NCBI GenBank assembly: GCA_021770845.1
Contig: JAETQF010000006.1
Coordinates: forward strand, 1 to 64,000
Direction of reading: 5' to 3'
DNA: 64,000 bases
Origin: Oscillospiraceae bacterium
Lineage (GTDB): Bacteria; Bacillota; Clostridia; Oscillospirales; Oscillospiraceae
Of this stretch, positions 14,600-23,639 are shown piece after piece (positions within the stretch are counted from its first letter, which is position 1; each line of letters starts with the position of its first letter). Both the position numbers and the translations under genes were made by a program. The notes under the pieces were generated by a model. It saw nothing but the letters and a program-made list of their open reading frames with translations. It did no database searches and had not been told where the DNA came from.

Positions 14600-17500
14600 T
14601 TATTTGATGTTCAGCTCTTTTTCCACGTCGTTCAAATTGATGGTGAGCATCCTCGACACGCCCTTCTCCTGCATGGTGACGCCGTACAGCACGTCGGCCT
14701 CCTCCATGGTGCCCCGGCGGTGGGTGATGACGATGAACTGGGTCTTGTCGCTGATCCGCCGGAGATACCGGGCGTACCGCACCACGTTGGACTCGTCCAG
14801 CGCGGCCTCGATCTCGTCCATGACGCAGAAGGGGGTGGGCCGCACCTTTAAAATGGCGAAGTACAGCGCGATGGCGATGAGCGCCCGCTCCCCGCCGGAC
14901 AGGGCGCTCATGTTCTGCACCGTCTTGCCCGGGGGCTGGGCCCTGATCTCGATGCCGCAGTTAAGCACGTCCGACCGATCCTCCAGCTCCAGGTTGGCCT
15001 TGCCGCCGCCGAACAGGTCGGTGAACGCCTGCCGGAAGCCCTCGTTGATCAGGGCGAACTGCTCGGTAAAGATGCCCGTCATCTCGCCCACGATCTGGGC
15101 GATGATGTCCTGCAATTCCTTCTTGGCCTTGGCCACGTCGTCCCGCTGGTCGGTGAAGTAGGTGTACCGCTCGTTCACCCGCTGGAACTCCTCCACCGCG
15201 TCTGGGTTGATGCTGCCCAGGGCGGAGATGGACTTTTTCAGCTCCCCGATGCGCCGCTGGGCCTTGGGGACGGATTCCAGCTCCACCCGCTGGGCCCGGG
15301 CCGCCTCGTGGGACAGCTCGTAGCTCTCCCACAGCTTGTCCAGAATCTGGCTCTCCTCCATGGCGGCGGCGGCGGCCTTATTCTCCAGGGCGGACACCTC
15401 GCCCTCCATCCGAACCAGCTCGTCGTTCCGATCCCGGATCTGCTTGTCGGCCTGATTCCGCTCCCCCTCCAGGGCCAGCTTCTCCTCGTTGAGCCGCCGG
15501 ACAGCGGCGCTTCCGTCCCGGCTGGCGGCCTGGAGGGCCTGCAGCCGCCCCTTCTCCTCCTCAATCCGCCGGGTCAGGTAGCCGTTCTGCTCCTCAAACT
15601 GGCCGATCATGGCGGTGCGGCTGGCGGTGTCGCCGCTGAGATCGTCCCGCAGGCGCTCCAGCTCGCCCACGCTCTGCCGCAGGGCGGACTGCTCGCCCTC
15701 CAGCCCTGCCAGCTTAGCGCTGTACTGGGCGGACTCCTCGTTCAGCGCCGCCACCTTGTCCTGTAAGGCGGTGCGGCCCTGGGCCTTGGCCTCGCCCTCC
15801 GCCCGCAGGGCGGCGGCGGAGCCCTCCAGTTTCTCAATGCGGGCCTTGGCCTGGGCGGTATTGGCGGTGTTCTCCTCCATGCGGCGGCGCACCTGCCCCC
15901 GCTCCCCGGCCAGGGTCTGGCGGCGCAGCTCCACGTCCCCCAGCTGGGTCTGGGCGCTGTCCGCCCGCTCGGAGTATTTCAGCACCGCGTCCTCCGCCTC
16001 CCGGAGCTGGGCGGCGGCGGCGTCCAGCTCGTACTGGGCGGCGGTGACCTCCCGCTGGGCCTGGGCCAGCTCGTCCCCGGCGGTTTTGAGGTCGGCGGCC
16101 AGGCCGTCCTTCTGCTGGTTGAGCCGCTCCAGCTCGTTGGCCCGGCTCAAAATTCCCGCCGAGCGGGACGCCGAGCCGCCGGTCATGGAGCCGCCGGCGT
16201 TGAGCACCTGTCCGTCCAGCGTCACGATGCGGAACCGGTGGCCGAACTTCCGGGCCATGGCCATGGCGCTGTCCATATCCCGGGCGATGACCACCCGGCC
16301 CAGCAGGTTGGAGAAGACGTTGGCGTACTCCGGCGCGAAGGAGATCAGCGCATCCCCCATGCCCACGAAGCCGTCCTCCCGCTCCACGGCCCTGTCCCGG
16401 AAGTCGGCGGGCCGGATGGTGTTCATGGGCAGGAAGGTGGCGCGACCCCCGTCCCGCCGCTTCAGGTAGTTGATGGCGTTCTTGCCGTCCTCGTCCCGCT
16501 CCACCACCAGGTTCTGCATGGCGCCCCCCAGGGCGATCTCGATGGCCACGGCATAGGGATCGGGCACGTGGAGCAGGCCCGCCACCGGGCCGCGCACGCC
16601 CCGCAGGCCGCCCCGCTCGGCCTCGCCCATCACCAGCTTCACCGCCTTGGAGTAGCCCTCGTACAGCTTCTCCATCTCGGCCAGCATCTTGATCCGGGCG
16701 TTCAAATTGTTCTCGTCCATCTGGAGGCGGCGGTGCTTCTCCTGGGCCCCGTCCAGCTTCCGCTGCCGGGACTGGAGGCGCATCTGGTAGCCGCTGATCA
16801 CGTTCTTGGCCCCGTCCCGATCCTCGGTGACCTTGTCCAGCTCCTTCCGGGTGGCGTCCAGGGCCTCCCGGGCCTGGGCCGCCCTGTCCTCCTGCTCCTG
16901 GAGCTCCTGGCCCAGCTTCTCCTCCCGGTCGTACAGCTCCTGGGCGGCGGCGGCCAGGGCGGACAGCAGCTCCCGGGCCTCCCCGGCGGAGGCGGTCTCC
17001 AGCCGCTCCCGCTCCTGGAGCCGCTCCAGCTCCTCGTTCAGGCTGCCCGCCGAGCCCAGCACCTCCTGGGCGCGCCGGTTCAGAGCGTCCATCTGCTCCC
17101 GGCAGGCGGCCATGTCCCCCTCGATCCGCTCCAGCCGCCCCTTGCCCTCGGCGATCTGGGCGGCCAGGGAGCCGGCCCGGCCCTCCTGCTGCTCCAGCTC
17201 CTGCCGGATGCGCTGGGCGTTGGCGCTGTTGTTCTTGATGTCGTTTTTCAGCAGGGCGATGCTGTTCTCACAGGCGTGCACCTGCTCGTCCAGGCCGGAC
17301 TGCTTTTCCCGCAGGGACTCTGCCTCGATGTCCTTGTCCCGCATCCGGTCGGCCAGGGCGTCCCGCCGGGTGTACAGCTCCTCCACCGCGGCCTTGGCCT
17401 CGTCCCGCTGGCGGACGGCGGCCTCGCAGTCCGCCTTCACCTTCAGGCTGTTGGCCCGGATGCGCTCCAGCGTCTCCAGCCAGACGGAGATCTCCAGCCC

Positions 17501-18178
17501 CTTCAGCTCGTCCCGGAGGACGTTGTATTTCTTGGTTTTCTCCGCCTGCACCCGCAGGGGCTCCACCTGGAGCTCCAGCTCGCCGATCTTGTCGTTGATC
17601 CGCACCAGGTTCTCGTCGGTGCGCTCCAGCTTGCGCTCCGCCTCCTCCTTGCGGTGGCGGAAGCGGGAGATGCCCGCCGCCTCCTCAAAGACCTCCCGGC
17701 GGTCGGCGCTCTTGACGGACAGGATCTCGTCGATGCGGCCCTGGCCGATGATGGAGTAGCCCTCCCGGCCCAGGCCAGTGTCCATGAACAGCTCGTTGAT
17801 GTCTTTCAGCCGGCAGGCCCGGCGGTTGATATAGTACTCGCTCTCCCCGGAGCGGTAGTACCGGCGGGTCACCGCCACCTCTGTCTCCTCCAGCGGGAAG
17901 ATGTGCTCCGTATTGTCCAGCACCAGGGTGACCTCGGCGAAGCCCAGGCCCTTCCGCTTTTCCGTGCCGTTGAAGATCACGTCCTCCATCTTGCTGCCCC
18001 GGAGGGTACGGGTGGACTGCTCCCCCATCACCCAGCGGATGGCGTCCGCGATGTTGGACTTGCCCGAGCCGTTGGGCCCCACCACCGCCGTGATGTCCGA
18101 GCCGAAGGCCAGAACCGTTTTGTCAGGGAATGACTTAAATCCCTGGATTTCAAGCGCCTTTAAATACAATCGCCGCAC
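14600..18178 (-). CDS. smc: Chromosome segregation ATPase SMC
   Basis: The 1192-residue condensin subunit. The N-terminal head has GPNGSGKSNIADAIRWVMGE (about 32-51). Two long coiled-coil arms run from about 165-500 and 680-1020, rich in E, A, R, Q and L. A hinge with GGSMTGG lies at about 510-670. The C-terminal head has LSGGERALIAIALYFA (about 1091) and the Walker B FCVMDEIEAALDESN. Length is standard. Its own minus-strand promoter lies upstream (18275-18303). Unlike in many Firmicutes, rnc is not directly upstream; the next gene is a CYTH protein. scpA and scpB are not in this window. Confidence 0.98.
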   Translation of the reverse strand: MRRLYLKALEIQGFKSFPDKTVLAFGSDITAVVGPNGSGKSNIADAIRWVMGEQSTRTLRGSKMEDVIFNGTEKRKGLGFAEVTLVLDNTEHIFPLEETEVAVTRRYYRSGESEYYINRRACRLKDINELFMDTGLGREGYSIIGQGRIDEILSVKSADRREVFEEAAGISRFRHRKEEAERKLERTDENLVRINDKIGELELQVEPLRVQAEKTKKYNVLRDELKGLEISVWLETLERIRANSLKVKADCEAAVRQRDEAKAAVEELYTRRDALADRMRDKDIEAESLREKQSGLDEQVHACENSIALLKNDIKNNSANAQRIRQELEQQEGRAGSLAAQIAEGKGRLERIEGDMAACREQMDALNRRAQEVLGSAGSLNEELERLQERERLETASAGEARELLSALAAAAQELYDREEKLGQELQEQEDRAAQAREALDATRKELDKVTEDRDGAKNVISGYQMRLQSRQRKLDGAQEKHRRLQMDENNLNARIKMLAEMEKLYEGYSKAVKLVMGEAERGGLRGVRGPVAGLLHVPDPYAVAIEIALGGAMQNLVVERDEDGKNAINYLKRRDGGRATFLPMNTIRPADFRDRAVEREDGFVGMGDALISFAPEYANVFSNLLGRVVIARDMDSAMAMARKFGHRFRIVTLDGQVLNAGGSMTGGSASRSAGILSRANELERLNQQKDGLAADLKTAGDELAQAQREVTAAQYELDAAAAQLREAEDAVLKYSERADSAQTQLGDVELRRQTLAGERGQVRRRMEENTANTAQAKARIEKLEGSAAALRAEGEAKAQGRTALQDKVAALNEESAQYSAKLAGLEGEQSALRQSVGELERLRDDLSGDTASRTAMIGQFEEQNGYLTRRIEEEKGRLQALQAASRDGSAAVRRLNEEKLALEGERNQADKQIRDRNDELVRMEGEVSALENKAAAAAMEESQILDKLWESYELSHEAARAQRVELESVPKAQRRIGELKKSISALGSINPDAVEEFQRVNERYTYFTDQRDDVAKAKKELQDIIAQIVGEMTGIFTEQFALINEGFRQAFTDLFGGGKANLELEDRSDVLNCGIEIRAQPPGKTVQNMSALSGGERALIAIALYFAILKVRPTPFCVMDEIEAALDESNVVRYARYLRRISDKTQFIVITHRRGTMEEADVLYGVTMQEKGVSRMLTINLNDVEKELNIK

Positions 18179-18274
18179 CTCATTATCCCTGCCCCGCCGC
18201 CCGAACCCCCTGCCGGGAGGGGCGCGGCGGAGCCAGCTTCTTCCTGTTGATCCGGATATGCTTATAGACAGTCT

Positions 18275-18303
18275 ATTTTATCACCATAGATGCTGCATTG
18301 CAA
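18275..18303 (-). promoter_or_regulatory. Promoter of smc and its train
   Basis: Minus strand TTGCAA (18298-18303), a 17-bp spacer and TAAAAT (18275-18280) lie about 100 nt ahead of the smc start. The leader is GC-rich with no recognised riboswitch. Confidence 0.7.
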
Positions 18304-18407
18304 CTGTTTTCTATGGCGGCGAAGGCTGAAAGGACGTGTTTAAGCGCGTGGCATGAATCGCCATACCGACAATGAAATACTCTGTGTGACAGATGCGCTT
18401 TATTGTG

Positions 18408-18434
18408 AAGGGGCCGCCGTTTTGGCGACCCCTT
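18408..18434 (-). terminator. Terminator-like hairpin after the CYTH gene
   Basis: An 11-bp stem (18408-18418 with 18424-18434, one G-U) lies on the minus strand 13 nt past the CYTH stop. It is followed by CACAATAAA rather than a T-run, so it is a weak intrinsic terminator. Confidence 0.5.
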
Positions 18435-18446
18435 TACAAAATACGT

Positions 18447-18929
18447 CTATCGTGTGCTTTGCCAATAATGCTTCATCCGGTATACGGGATCCTCGGTGAC
18501 CTCCCGCCGGAACCAGGGAAGGGGCGTGAAGCCTTCCGCGGCCTCCACGCTGGGAAACTCTATCTCCGCGTACATAAATTCGGACTTCATCCCCTGATCA
18601 ACCAGGGAGCATTCCAGCTCCAGGCCGTCGGGCAGCTGGTAGACACGGTAGTCCTTTGTGATAAACGGATGCCCAATCAGCTCGGAGAGGGCGTCGAATT
18701 GAGCCTTGGACAGCTCCAGCTGCACCTCCCGCCTGACCAGCCCGCCGCCAGATTTTACGGTGAGGGAGCGGGCGATGTCCCGCCCGTCCCGCACGGCCCG
18801 GCGGATCCGAACCTCCGGGTCAAAGGAGAGGTAGGCCTGATACACCTGGCAGGCGGATTTCAAGGGGAGGTCTGCCGGGAATGAGTCGATCAAAAATTTC
18901 CGCTCGATTTCAGAAAACTGGTTGTTCAT
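18447..18929 (-). CDS. CYTH-domain protein (triphosphate tunnel family)
   Basis: A 160-residue CYTH protein. The hallmark ExExK-like pattern is seen in EIERKFLI (residues 6-13). Paired basic and acidic strands typical of the triphosphate tunnel follow: EVRIRRAVRDG, RSLTVKSGGGLVRREVQLEL, and C-terminal YAEIEFPSVEAA. Family members hydrolyse inorganic triphosphate, thiamine triphosphate or make cAMP; bacterial singletons most often are tripolyphosphatases. The ATG at 18929 has AAGGAG eight bases upstream. It sits between tsf (with its terminator) and smc. Confidence 0.9.
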   Translation of the reverse strand: MNNQFSEIERKFLIDSFPADLPLKSACQVYQAYLSFDPEVRIRRAVRDGRDIARSLTVKSGGGLVRREVQLELSKAQFDALSELIGHPFITKDYRVYQLPDGLELECSLVDQGMKSEFMYAEIEFPSVEAAEGFTPLPWFRREVTEDPVYRMKHYWQSTR

Positions 18930-19018
18930 GGCGTATACTCCTTTTCTTCTGGCGGGGGCGGCCTCCATGTGGGGACAGCACGTCCGAGGGAGGCTTCAAA
19001 CAGACGCCTCCCCGCAAA

Positions 19019-19051
19019 AAAGGGCCCGTGGAGGAGCTCCACAGGCCCTTT
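19019..19051 (-). terminator. Terminator of rpsB-tsf
   Basis: Minus strand stem AAAGGGCCTGTGGAG paired with CTCCACGGGCCCTTT is followed by TTTGC after the stem's own T-run. It lies 36 nt past the tsf stop. Confidence 0.85.
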
Positions 19052-19086
19052 CGGGATGGACTTTGGATATCTTGCGGGTGTGGAGA

Positions 19087-19998
19087 TTATTTTGCCAGCT
19101 TCGCGATCTCCTCGGCGAAATTCTCCTGCTTCTTCTCAATGCCCTCGCCCCGCTCGAAGCGCACGGCGTCCTTCAGGGTGACGGAGCCGCCCAGCTTCTT
19201 GGAGGCGGCGGCCACGTACTGCTCCACGGTGACCTCGCTGTCCTTCACGAAGGTCTGCTGGAGCAGGCAGTTCTCGGCGTAGAACTTGTTGAGCTTGCCC
19301 ACCACGATCTTCTCCTTCACCTGGGCGGGCTTGGAGGCCATCTTGGGGTCGTTGTCCATCTGGGCCAGCAGGATCTTCTTCTCCTCGTCCAGCACGTCCT
19401 GGGTGACCTGGGACTTGTCCAGGAAGCGGGGGTTCAGGGCGGCGATCTGCATGGCCAGATCCTTGCCGATCTCGGTGGCGTCGATGCCGCCCTCCACGGC
19501 CAGGTTCACCAGCACGCCGATCTTGCCGCCGGCGTGGATATAGGGCACGGATACGCCGTCGGCGAAGCGGTGGAACCGGCGCACCTTGATGTTCTCGCCG
19601 ATGACCAGCACCATCTCCTGCTGCTGCTGGGTGACGGTGAGGTCGGTGCCGTTGTACTTGCACTCCATCAGGGCGTCCATATCGGCGGGGGCGCAGGCGG
19701 CCACGGTGGCGGCCACGCCCTTCACGAAGTCCACAAACTTCTCGTTCTTGGCCACAAAGTCGGTCTCGGCGTTGACCTCGACCACCACGCCCACGCCGTC
19801 AATGACGGCGGCGTAAGCCATGCCCTCGGCGGCGATGCGGCCGGCCTTCTTCTGGGAGGCGGCCAGGCCCTTCTCCCGCAGCCACTCAATGGCTTTGTCA
19901 AAGTCGCCGTCGCTCTCGGTAAGGGCCTTCTTGCAGTCCATCATGCCCACGCCGGTCATCTCGCGCAGCTTCTGCACGTCTTTTGCGGAAATTGCCAT
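19087..19998 (-). CDS. tsf: Elongation factor Ts
   Basis: A 303-residue EF-Ts, the GDP-exchange factor for EF-Tu. The N-terminal UBA-like domain has VQKLREMTGVGMMDCKKALT (9-28) and EGMAYAAVIDGVGVVVEVN (about 58). The ETDFVAKNEKFVDFV motif lies near 78, followed by two dimerisation halves. Length is typical. AATTTGGAGGTAA precedes the ATG. It is downstream of rpsB as in most bacteria, but the two are separated by a long palindromic element. Confidence 0.98.
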   Translation of the reverse strand: MAISAKDVQKLREMTGVGMMDCKKALTESDGDFDKAIEWLREKGLAASQKKAGRIAAEGMAYAAVIDGVGVVVEVNAETDFVAKNEKFVDFVKGVAATVAACAPADMDALMECKYNGTDLTVTQQQQEMVLVIGENIKVRRFHRFADGVSVPYIHAGGKIGVLVNLAVEGGIDATEIGKDLAMQIAALNPRFLDKSQVTQDVLDEEKKILLAQMDNDPKMASKPAQVKEKIVVGKLNKFYAENCLLQQTFVKDSEVTVEQYVAAASKKLGGSVTLKDAVRFERGEGIEKKQENFAEEIAKLAK

Positions 19999-20038
19999 AG
20001 TATATTACCTCCAAATTGATATGGTGTATGGTTACCGA

Positions 20039-20118
20039 TGTAGGGCGTGACGACCCCGGCACGCCGCTTTCCCGGATGCGAATGCGGTGTGCGGCGCGCC
20101 GAGTCGTCGCGCCCTACA
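20039..20118. repeat. 80-bp imperfect palindrome (REP/MITE-like) between rpsB and tsf
   Basis: TGTAGGGCGTGACGAC at 20039-20054 and its near-complement GTCGTCGCGCCCTACA at 20103-20118 form the outer arms. Pairing continues inward through CCGGCACGCCGC / GCGGCGCGCCGA with a one-base bulge. The element sits entirely between two co-transcribed ribosomal genes. TGTAGGG-ended palindromes are, as far as I recall, frequent intergenic repeats in Oscillospiraceae. Confidence 0.75.
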
Positions 20119-20135
20119 CAAAATGCTGCGTGAAA

Positions 20136-20873
20136 TTACTCCTCGGCGGCGGGGGCCTCAGCCTCGGCCTCGGCGGCGGGGGCGGCGTCCTGGCCCTGGC
20201 GGCCCTCCTGCACGGCGTTGGCCATGACGGAGGAGATCAGCTTGATGGCGCGGATGGCGTCGTCGTTGCCGGGGATCACGTAGTCGATCTCGTCGGGGTC
20301 GCAGTTGGTGTCCACGATGGCCACGATGGGGATGTTCAGCTTGCGGGCCTCGTTGATGGCGTTGCGCTCCTTGCGGGGATCCACCACGAACAGGGCGCCG
20401 GGGAGCTTCTTCATCTCCACCACGCCGCCCAGGTACTTCTCCAGCTTGGAGATCTCGCCCAGCAGCTTCATGACCTCCTTCTTGGGGAGCATATCGAAGG
20501 TGCCGTCCTCCTGCATCTTCTTCAGCTGGTTCAGGCGATCCACCCGGGTGCGCATGGTCTTGAAGTTGGTCATCATGCCGCCCAGCCAGCGGGCGTTCAC
20601 ATAGTACATCCCGCAGCGGCCGGCCTCCTCCTTGATGGCCTCCTGGGCCTGCTTCTTGGTGCCCACGAACAGCAGGGACTGGCCGTTGCCCGCCAGCTCC
20701 TTCACGAAGCTGTAGGCCTCCTCCAGCTTCTTCACCGTCTTCTGGAGATCGATGATATAGATGCCGTTGCGCTCGGTGTAGATGTAGGTGGCCATCTTGG
20801 GGTTCCACCGGCGGGTCTGGTGGCCGAAGTGCACGCCGGCCTCCAGAAGCTGCTTCATAGATACGACTGCCAT
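20136..20873 (-). CDS. rpsB: 30S ribosomal protein S2
   Basis: A 245-residue S2 protein. [20 protein letters not shown] at the N-terminus is diagnostic. Others are [31 protein letters not shown] (about 105) and [17 protein letters not shown] (about 160), with [13 protein letters not shown] following. The last 20 residues are an acidic Ala/Glu tail ([12 protein letters not shown]). The ATG at 20873 has AGGAGG eight bases upstream. It heads rpsB-tsf. Confidence 0.98.
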   Translation of the reverse strand: MAVVSMKQLLEAGVHFGHQTRRWNPKMATYIYTERNGIYIIDLQKTVKKLEEAYSFVKELAGNGQSLLFVGTKKQAQEAIKEEAGRCGMYYVNARWLGGMMTNFKTMRTRVDRLNQLKKMQEDGTFDMLPKKEVMKLLGEISKLEKYLGGVVEMKKLPGALFVVDPRKERNAINEARKLNIPIVAIVDTNCDPDEIDYVIPGNDDAIRAIKLISSVMANAVQEGRQGQDAAPAAEAEAEAPAAEE

Positions 20874-20983
20874 AATTTTTTCCTCCTGAAATTGGTTTTG
20901 TACCTCCGGGGGCCTCATCCCTCCCGCCCGCCTTCCGGGGAAGGCACCGGGCAAAAGATCCGCTCCCGTGCGGAATCCGAGAT

Positions 20984-21012
20984 ATTCTATCACGTGTTTC
21001 CGGGAAACGCAA
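20984..21012 (-). promoter_or_regulatory. Promoter of rpsB-tsf, with a structured leader
   Basis: Minus strand TTGCGT (21007-21012), 17 bp, TAGAAT (20984-20989). The leader of about 100 nt contains a GCCCGGTGCCTTCC-type hairpin that could be an S2-responsive element. That is not demonstrated. Confidence 0.65.
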
Positions 21013-21054
21013 GAGCTTTTTGCGGATTTTCCCAAAAAAGTTGCCGCCTTGCCG

Positions 21055-21321
21055 TCAGCGGCGGTTCCGATCCCGGCTGCTTCTGGCCCGGCCCTCCACC
21101 AGGATGATATCCTCCCCGAACCGCTTGATGGACGGCCAGGGGAACACCTGATCCGGCTCCCGCCCCAGCAGGCCGAAGCAGCGGCTCCGGCCGCCCACCA
21201 CAATGCTCTCGATGGCCCCCTTCTCGGGATCCAGTTCTACGTCTTCCACGAACCCATACCGGGTGCCGTCGGAGATGTCGATGACCTCCTTATATTGCAG
21301 CTCCGCGATGCGGCAGATCAT
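21055..21321 (-). CDS. YlmC/YmxH family PRC-barrel sporulation protein
   Basis: An 88-residue PRC-barrel protein with [20 protein letters not shown], then [36 protein letters not shown] and a basic RSSRDRNRR end. The family is known as a sporulation-associated protein with an undefined biochemical role. The ATG at 21321 is chosen because GGAAGGAGGG lies just upstream; the in-frame GTG lies inside that site. It is divergent from pyrH, with a possible sigma-E-like promoter. Confidence 0.88.
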   Translation of the reverse strand: MICRIAELQYKEVIDISDGTRYGFVEDVELDPEKGAIESIVVGGRSRCFGLLGREPDQVFPWPSIKRFGEDIILVEGRARSSRDRNRR

Positions 21322-21351
21322 AGTATGCCCTCCTTCCACATTCTATATTGA

Positions 21352-21381
21352 TATGTATGAAGGGGGCCAGTCCCACTATAC
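21352..21381 (-). promoter_or_regulatory. Possible sigma-E-type promoter of the ylmC-like gene
   Basis: Minus strand GTATAGT (21375-21381), 15 bp, CATACATA (21352-21359). The -10 fits the sporulation sigma-E pattern CATACA-T closely; the -35 fits only partly. The placement suits a sporulation gene. Confidence 0.35.
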
Positions 21382-21509
21382 GTTGTGGATGGAATAGGGG
21401 AGAAACGGAAAATACACGGAAAATTTTCAATTTGCCCCTATGCAAATGGGAGGTTTTAGTATAAAATAGGGACACGTGAAAAAAACGGGATGGGAGCGTG
21501 AGGGAGACT

Positions 21510-22235
21510 ATGGAAGAATTGAAGTACAAACGCGTCCTGCTGAAGGTGAGCGGCGAGGCCCTGGGGGGCGCCGCCGGCCGGGGGCTGGACTTCGACGTGA
21601 TCGAGAAGGTGTGCGACGTGGTGGCCCGCTGCGCGGCGGAGGGCGCCCAGGTGGGCATCGTGGTGGGCGGCGGCAACTTCTGGCGGGGCCTGAAGGACGG
21701 CCGGGGGATGAGCAACCGCACCCGGGCCGACCACATGGGGATGCTGGCCACTACCATCAACTGCCTGGCTCTGGCCGACGTGCTGGAGAACAAGGGGGTG
21801 GACGTGCGGGTGCAGACCGCCATCGAGATGAAGTCCATCGCCGAGCCCTACATCCGCTCCCGGGCGGTGCGGCACCTGGAGAAGGGCCGGGTGGTGATCT
21901 TCGGCTGCGGCACCGGCAGCCCCTTCTTCTCCACCGACACCGCCGCGGTGCTCCGGGCGGCGGAGATCGGCGCGGACATCATCCTGCTGGCCAAGAATGT
22001 GGACGGCGTGTACAGCGCCGACCCGCAGAAGGATCCGGCGGCGGTGAAGTACGACAGCATCACCTATGACGATGTGCTGGCCCGCCATCTGGGCGTGATG
22101 GACTCCACCGCCGCGTCGCTGTGCATGGACAACAATATTCCGATTCTCCTCTTTGCGCTGAAGGATCCGGAGAACATCCTCCGGGCCATCCACGGGGAGA
22201 AAATCGGCACCATTGTGAAGGAGGAAGTAAAATGA
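21510..22235 (+). CDS. pyrH: UMP kinase
   Basis: A 241-residue hexameric UMP kinase that phosphorylates UMP to [16 protein letters not shown] at residues 8-20, [12 protein letters not shown] near 52, [17 protein letters not shown] near 74, [12 protein letters not shown] near 137, and a late [11 protein letters not shown] at 21510 behind GAGGGAG; an earlier in-frame GTG at 21498 is less likely. It ends in an ATGA overlap with frr, its standard partner. Confidence 0.97.
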   Translation: MEELKYKRVLLKVSGEALGGAAGRGLDFDVIEKVCDVVARCAAEGAQVGIVVGGGNFWRGLKDGRGMSNRTRADHMGMLATTINCLALADVLENKGVDVRVQTAIEMKSIAEPYIRSRAVRHLEKGRVVIFGCGTGSPFFSTDTAAVLRAAEIGADIILLAKNVDGVYSADPQKDPAAVKYDSITYDDVLARHLGVMDSTAASLCMDNNIPILLFALKDPENILRAIHGEKIGTIVKEEVK

Positions 22236-22786
22236 CGGATTTCTGCAAGACCTACGATGAGAAGATGGGCAAGACCATCGAGTCGGTGAAGGGGGACTTT
22301 GCCAGCGTCCGGGCAGGCAGGGCCAACGCCGGCGTGCTGGATCGGATCCAGGTGGAGTATTACGGCACCCCCACCCCCATCCAGCAGGTGGCCAGCATCT
22401 CCACCCCCGACCCCCGCACCCTCCAGATCCAGCCCTGGGACGCCAGCATCCTCAAGGCCATCGAGAAGGCCATCCAGACCTCGGATCTGGGCATCAACCC
22501 CCAGAACGATGGCCGGGTGATCCGTCTGGCCTTCCCCCAGCTTACCGAGGAGCGCCGCATGGAATTGACCAAGCAGGTTCGCAAGTACGGCGAGAACGGC
22601 AAGGTGGCCATCCGCAACATCCGGCGGGACGCCATGGACAAGCTGAAGGCCCTGGAGAAGAAGTCCGAGATCACGGAGGACGACCGCAAGGAGGACGAGA
22701 AGGAGCTCCAGGATCTCACCGACAAGCGCTGCAAGGAGATCGACGCCCTCACCGCCGCCAAGGAAAAGGAACTGATGGCGGTTTAA
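22232..22786 (+). CDS. frr: Ribosome recycling factor
   Basis: A 184-residue RRF that splits post-termination ribosomes with EF-G. Present are a three-helix bundle, [20 protein letters not shown] (about 28-47), [17 protein letters not shown] and a C-terminal [22 protein letters not shown] at 22232 overlaps the pyrH stop by four bases and is preceded by GGAGG. Confidence 0.98.
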   Translation: MTDFCKTYDEKMGKTIESVKGDFASVRAGRANAGVLDRIQVEYYGTPTPIQQVASISTPDPRTLQIQPWDASILKAIEKAIQTSDLGINPQNDGRVIRLAFPQLTEERRMELTKQVRKYGENGKVAIRNIRRDAMDKLKALEKKSEITEDDRKEDEKELQDLTDKRCKEIDALTAAKEKELMAV

Positions 22787-22805
22787 ACAACCTGCTTTGG
22801 CCATG

Positions 22806-22828
22806 CAAGGGGGGGTGCGCCCCCCTTG
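22806..22828 (+). terminator. Hairpin after pyrH-frr
   Basis: A nine-bp GC stem (CAAGGGGGG 22806-22814 with CCCCCCTTG 22820-22828) lies 20 nt after frr. No immediate T-run follows; a T-rich tract comes about 27 nt later. Moderate terminator. Confidence 0.5.
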
Positions 22829-22897
22829 TGTGCTGTCCGGGCGGTTGATTGGGTTCTTTTTTGTCAACACTATCACATAGGTTAGGATGGGTTGCAT

Positions 22898-23638
22898 ATG
22901 GCATTCTTTCGCCGCAGCAAAGCGCCCCAGGTGGATTTGGAGCGCCTGCCCCGCCACGTGGCCATCATCATGGACGGAAACGGCCGCTGGGCCAAAAAGA
23001 GGGGCCTGCCCCGGAAGGCGGGCCACCGGGCCGGGGCGGAGACCTTCCGCACCATCGCCACCTTCGCCAGGGAGCTGGGGCTGGAGTACCTGACGGTGTA
23101 CGCCTTTTCCACCGAGAACTGGAAGCGGCCCGCCGACGAGGTGGCCTCCATCATGAAGCTGCTGGAGAAGTACCTCCACGAGGCCATCGAGACCATGGCC
23201 CGGGACAGGGTGAAGATGGCCTTCTTCGGGGATCTGTCCCCCCTGGCCCCCCACCTCCAGGCTCTGTGCCACGAGACGGAGGAGATCTCCAAGGGGTACG
23301 ACGGCTGCCAGGTGAACATCTGCCTGAACTACGGCGGCCGGGACGAGCTGATCCGGGCGGCCAAGGCCTTTGCGGCGGATTGCGTGGAGGGCCGGGCGGA
23401 TCCCGCCCATCTCACGGAGGACACCTTCGGCAGATACCTCTACTCCGCCGGGGTACCCGACCCGGATCTGATCATCCGGCCCAGCGGCGAGGTGCGCATA
23501 TCCAACTTCCTGCTGTGGCAGTCCGCCTATGCGGAATTCTACTTTACTGACGTGCTCTGGCCCGATTTCAGCAAGGAGGAACTGCTGCGGGCGCTGGCGG
23601 CCTACCAGGGCCGCTCCCGCCGGTATGGAGGTGTATGA
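22898..23638 (+). CDS. uppS: Isoprenyl (undecaprenyl) diphosphate synthase
   Basis: A 246-residue cis-prenyltransferase making the C55 lipid carrier for wall synthesis. Motifs: IIMDGNGRWAKKRGLPRKAG (about 25-44), YAFSTENWKRP (about 68), NICLNYGGRDELI (about 143) and IIRPSGEVRISNFLLWQ (about 192). ATG at 22898 is preferred over a TTG six bases earlier. The ribosome-binding site AGGATGG is weak. It opens the uppS-cdsA-dxr-rseP-ispG operon. Confidence 0.97.
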   Translation: MAFFRRSKAPQVDLERLPRHVAIIMDGNGRWAKKRGLPRKAGHRAGAETFRTIATFARELGLEYLTVYAFSTENWKRPADEVASIMKLLEKYLHEAIETMARDRVKMAFFGDLSPLAPHLQALCHETEEISKGYDGCQVNICLNYGGRDELIRAAKAFAADCVEGRADPAHLTEDTFGRYLYSAGVPDPDLIIRPSGEVRISNFLLWQSAYAEFYFTDVLWPDFSKEELLRALAAYQGRSRRYGGV

Positions 23639-23639
23639 C

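Noticed and set aside
16238-18133. 631-residue plus-strand open frame antisense to smc
   Set aside because: Composition is a His/Leu/Gly/Val-rich mirror of the smc codons; no ribosome-binding site or motif. Typical high-GC shadow frame.
18353-18500. 48-codon plus-strand frame starting MNRHTDNEIL
   Set aside because: No Shine-Dalgarno site, overlaps the CYTH gene's 3' end and a hairpin.
22855-22895. Promoter directly ahead of uppS
   Set aside because: The best -10/-35 pair (TTGTCA-16-TAGGAT) would start transcription on top of the start codon region.
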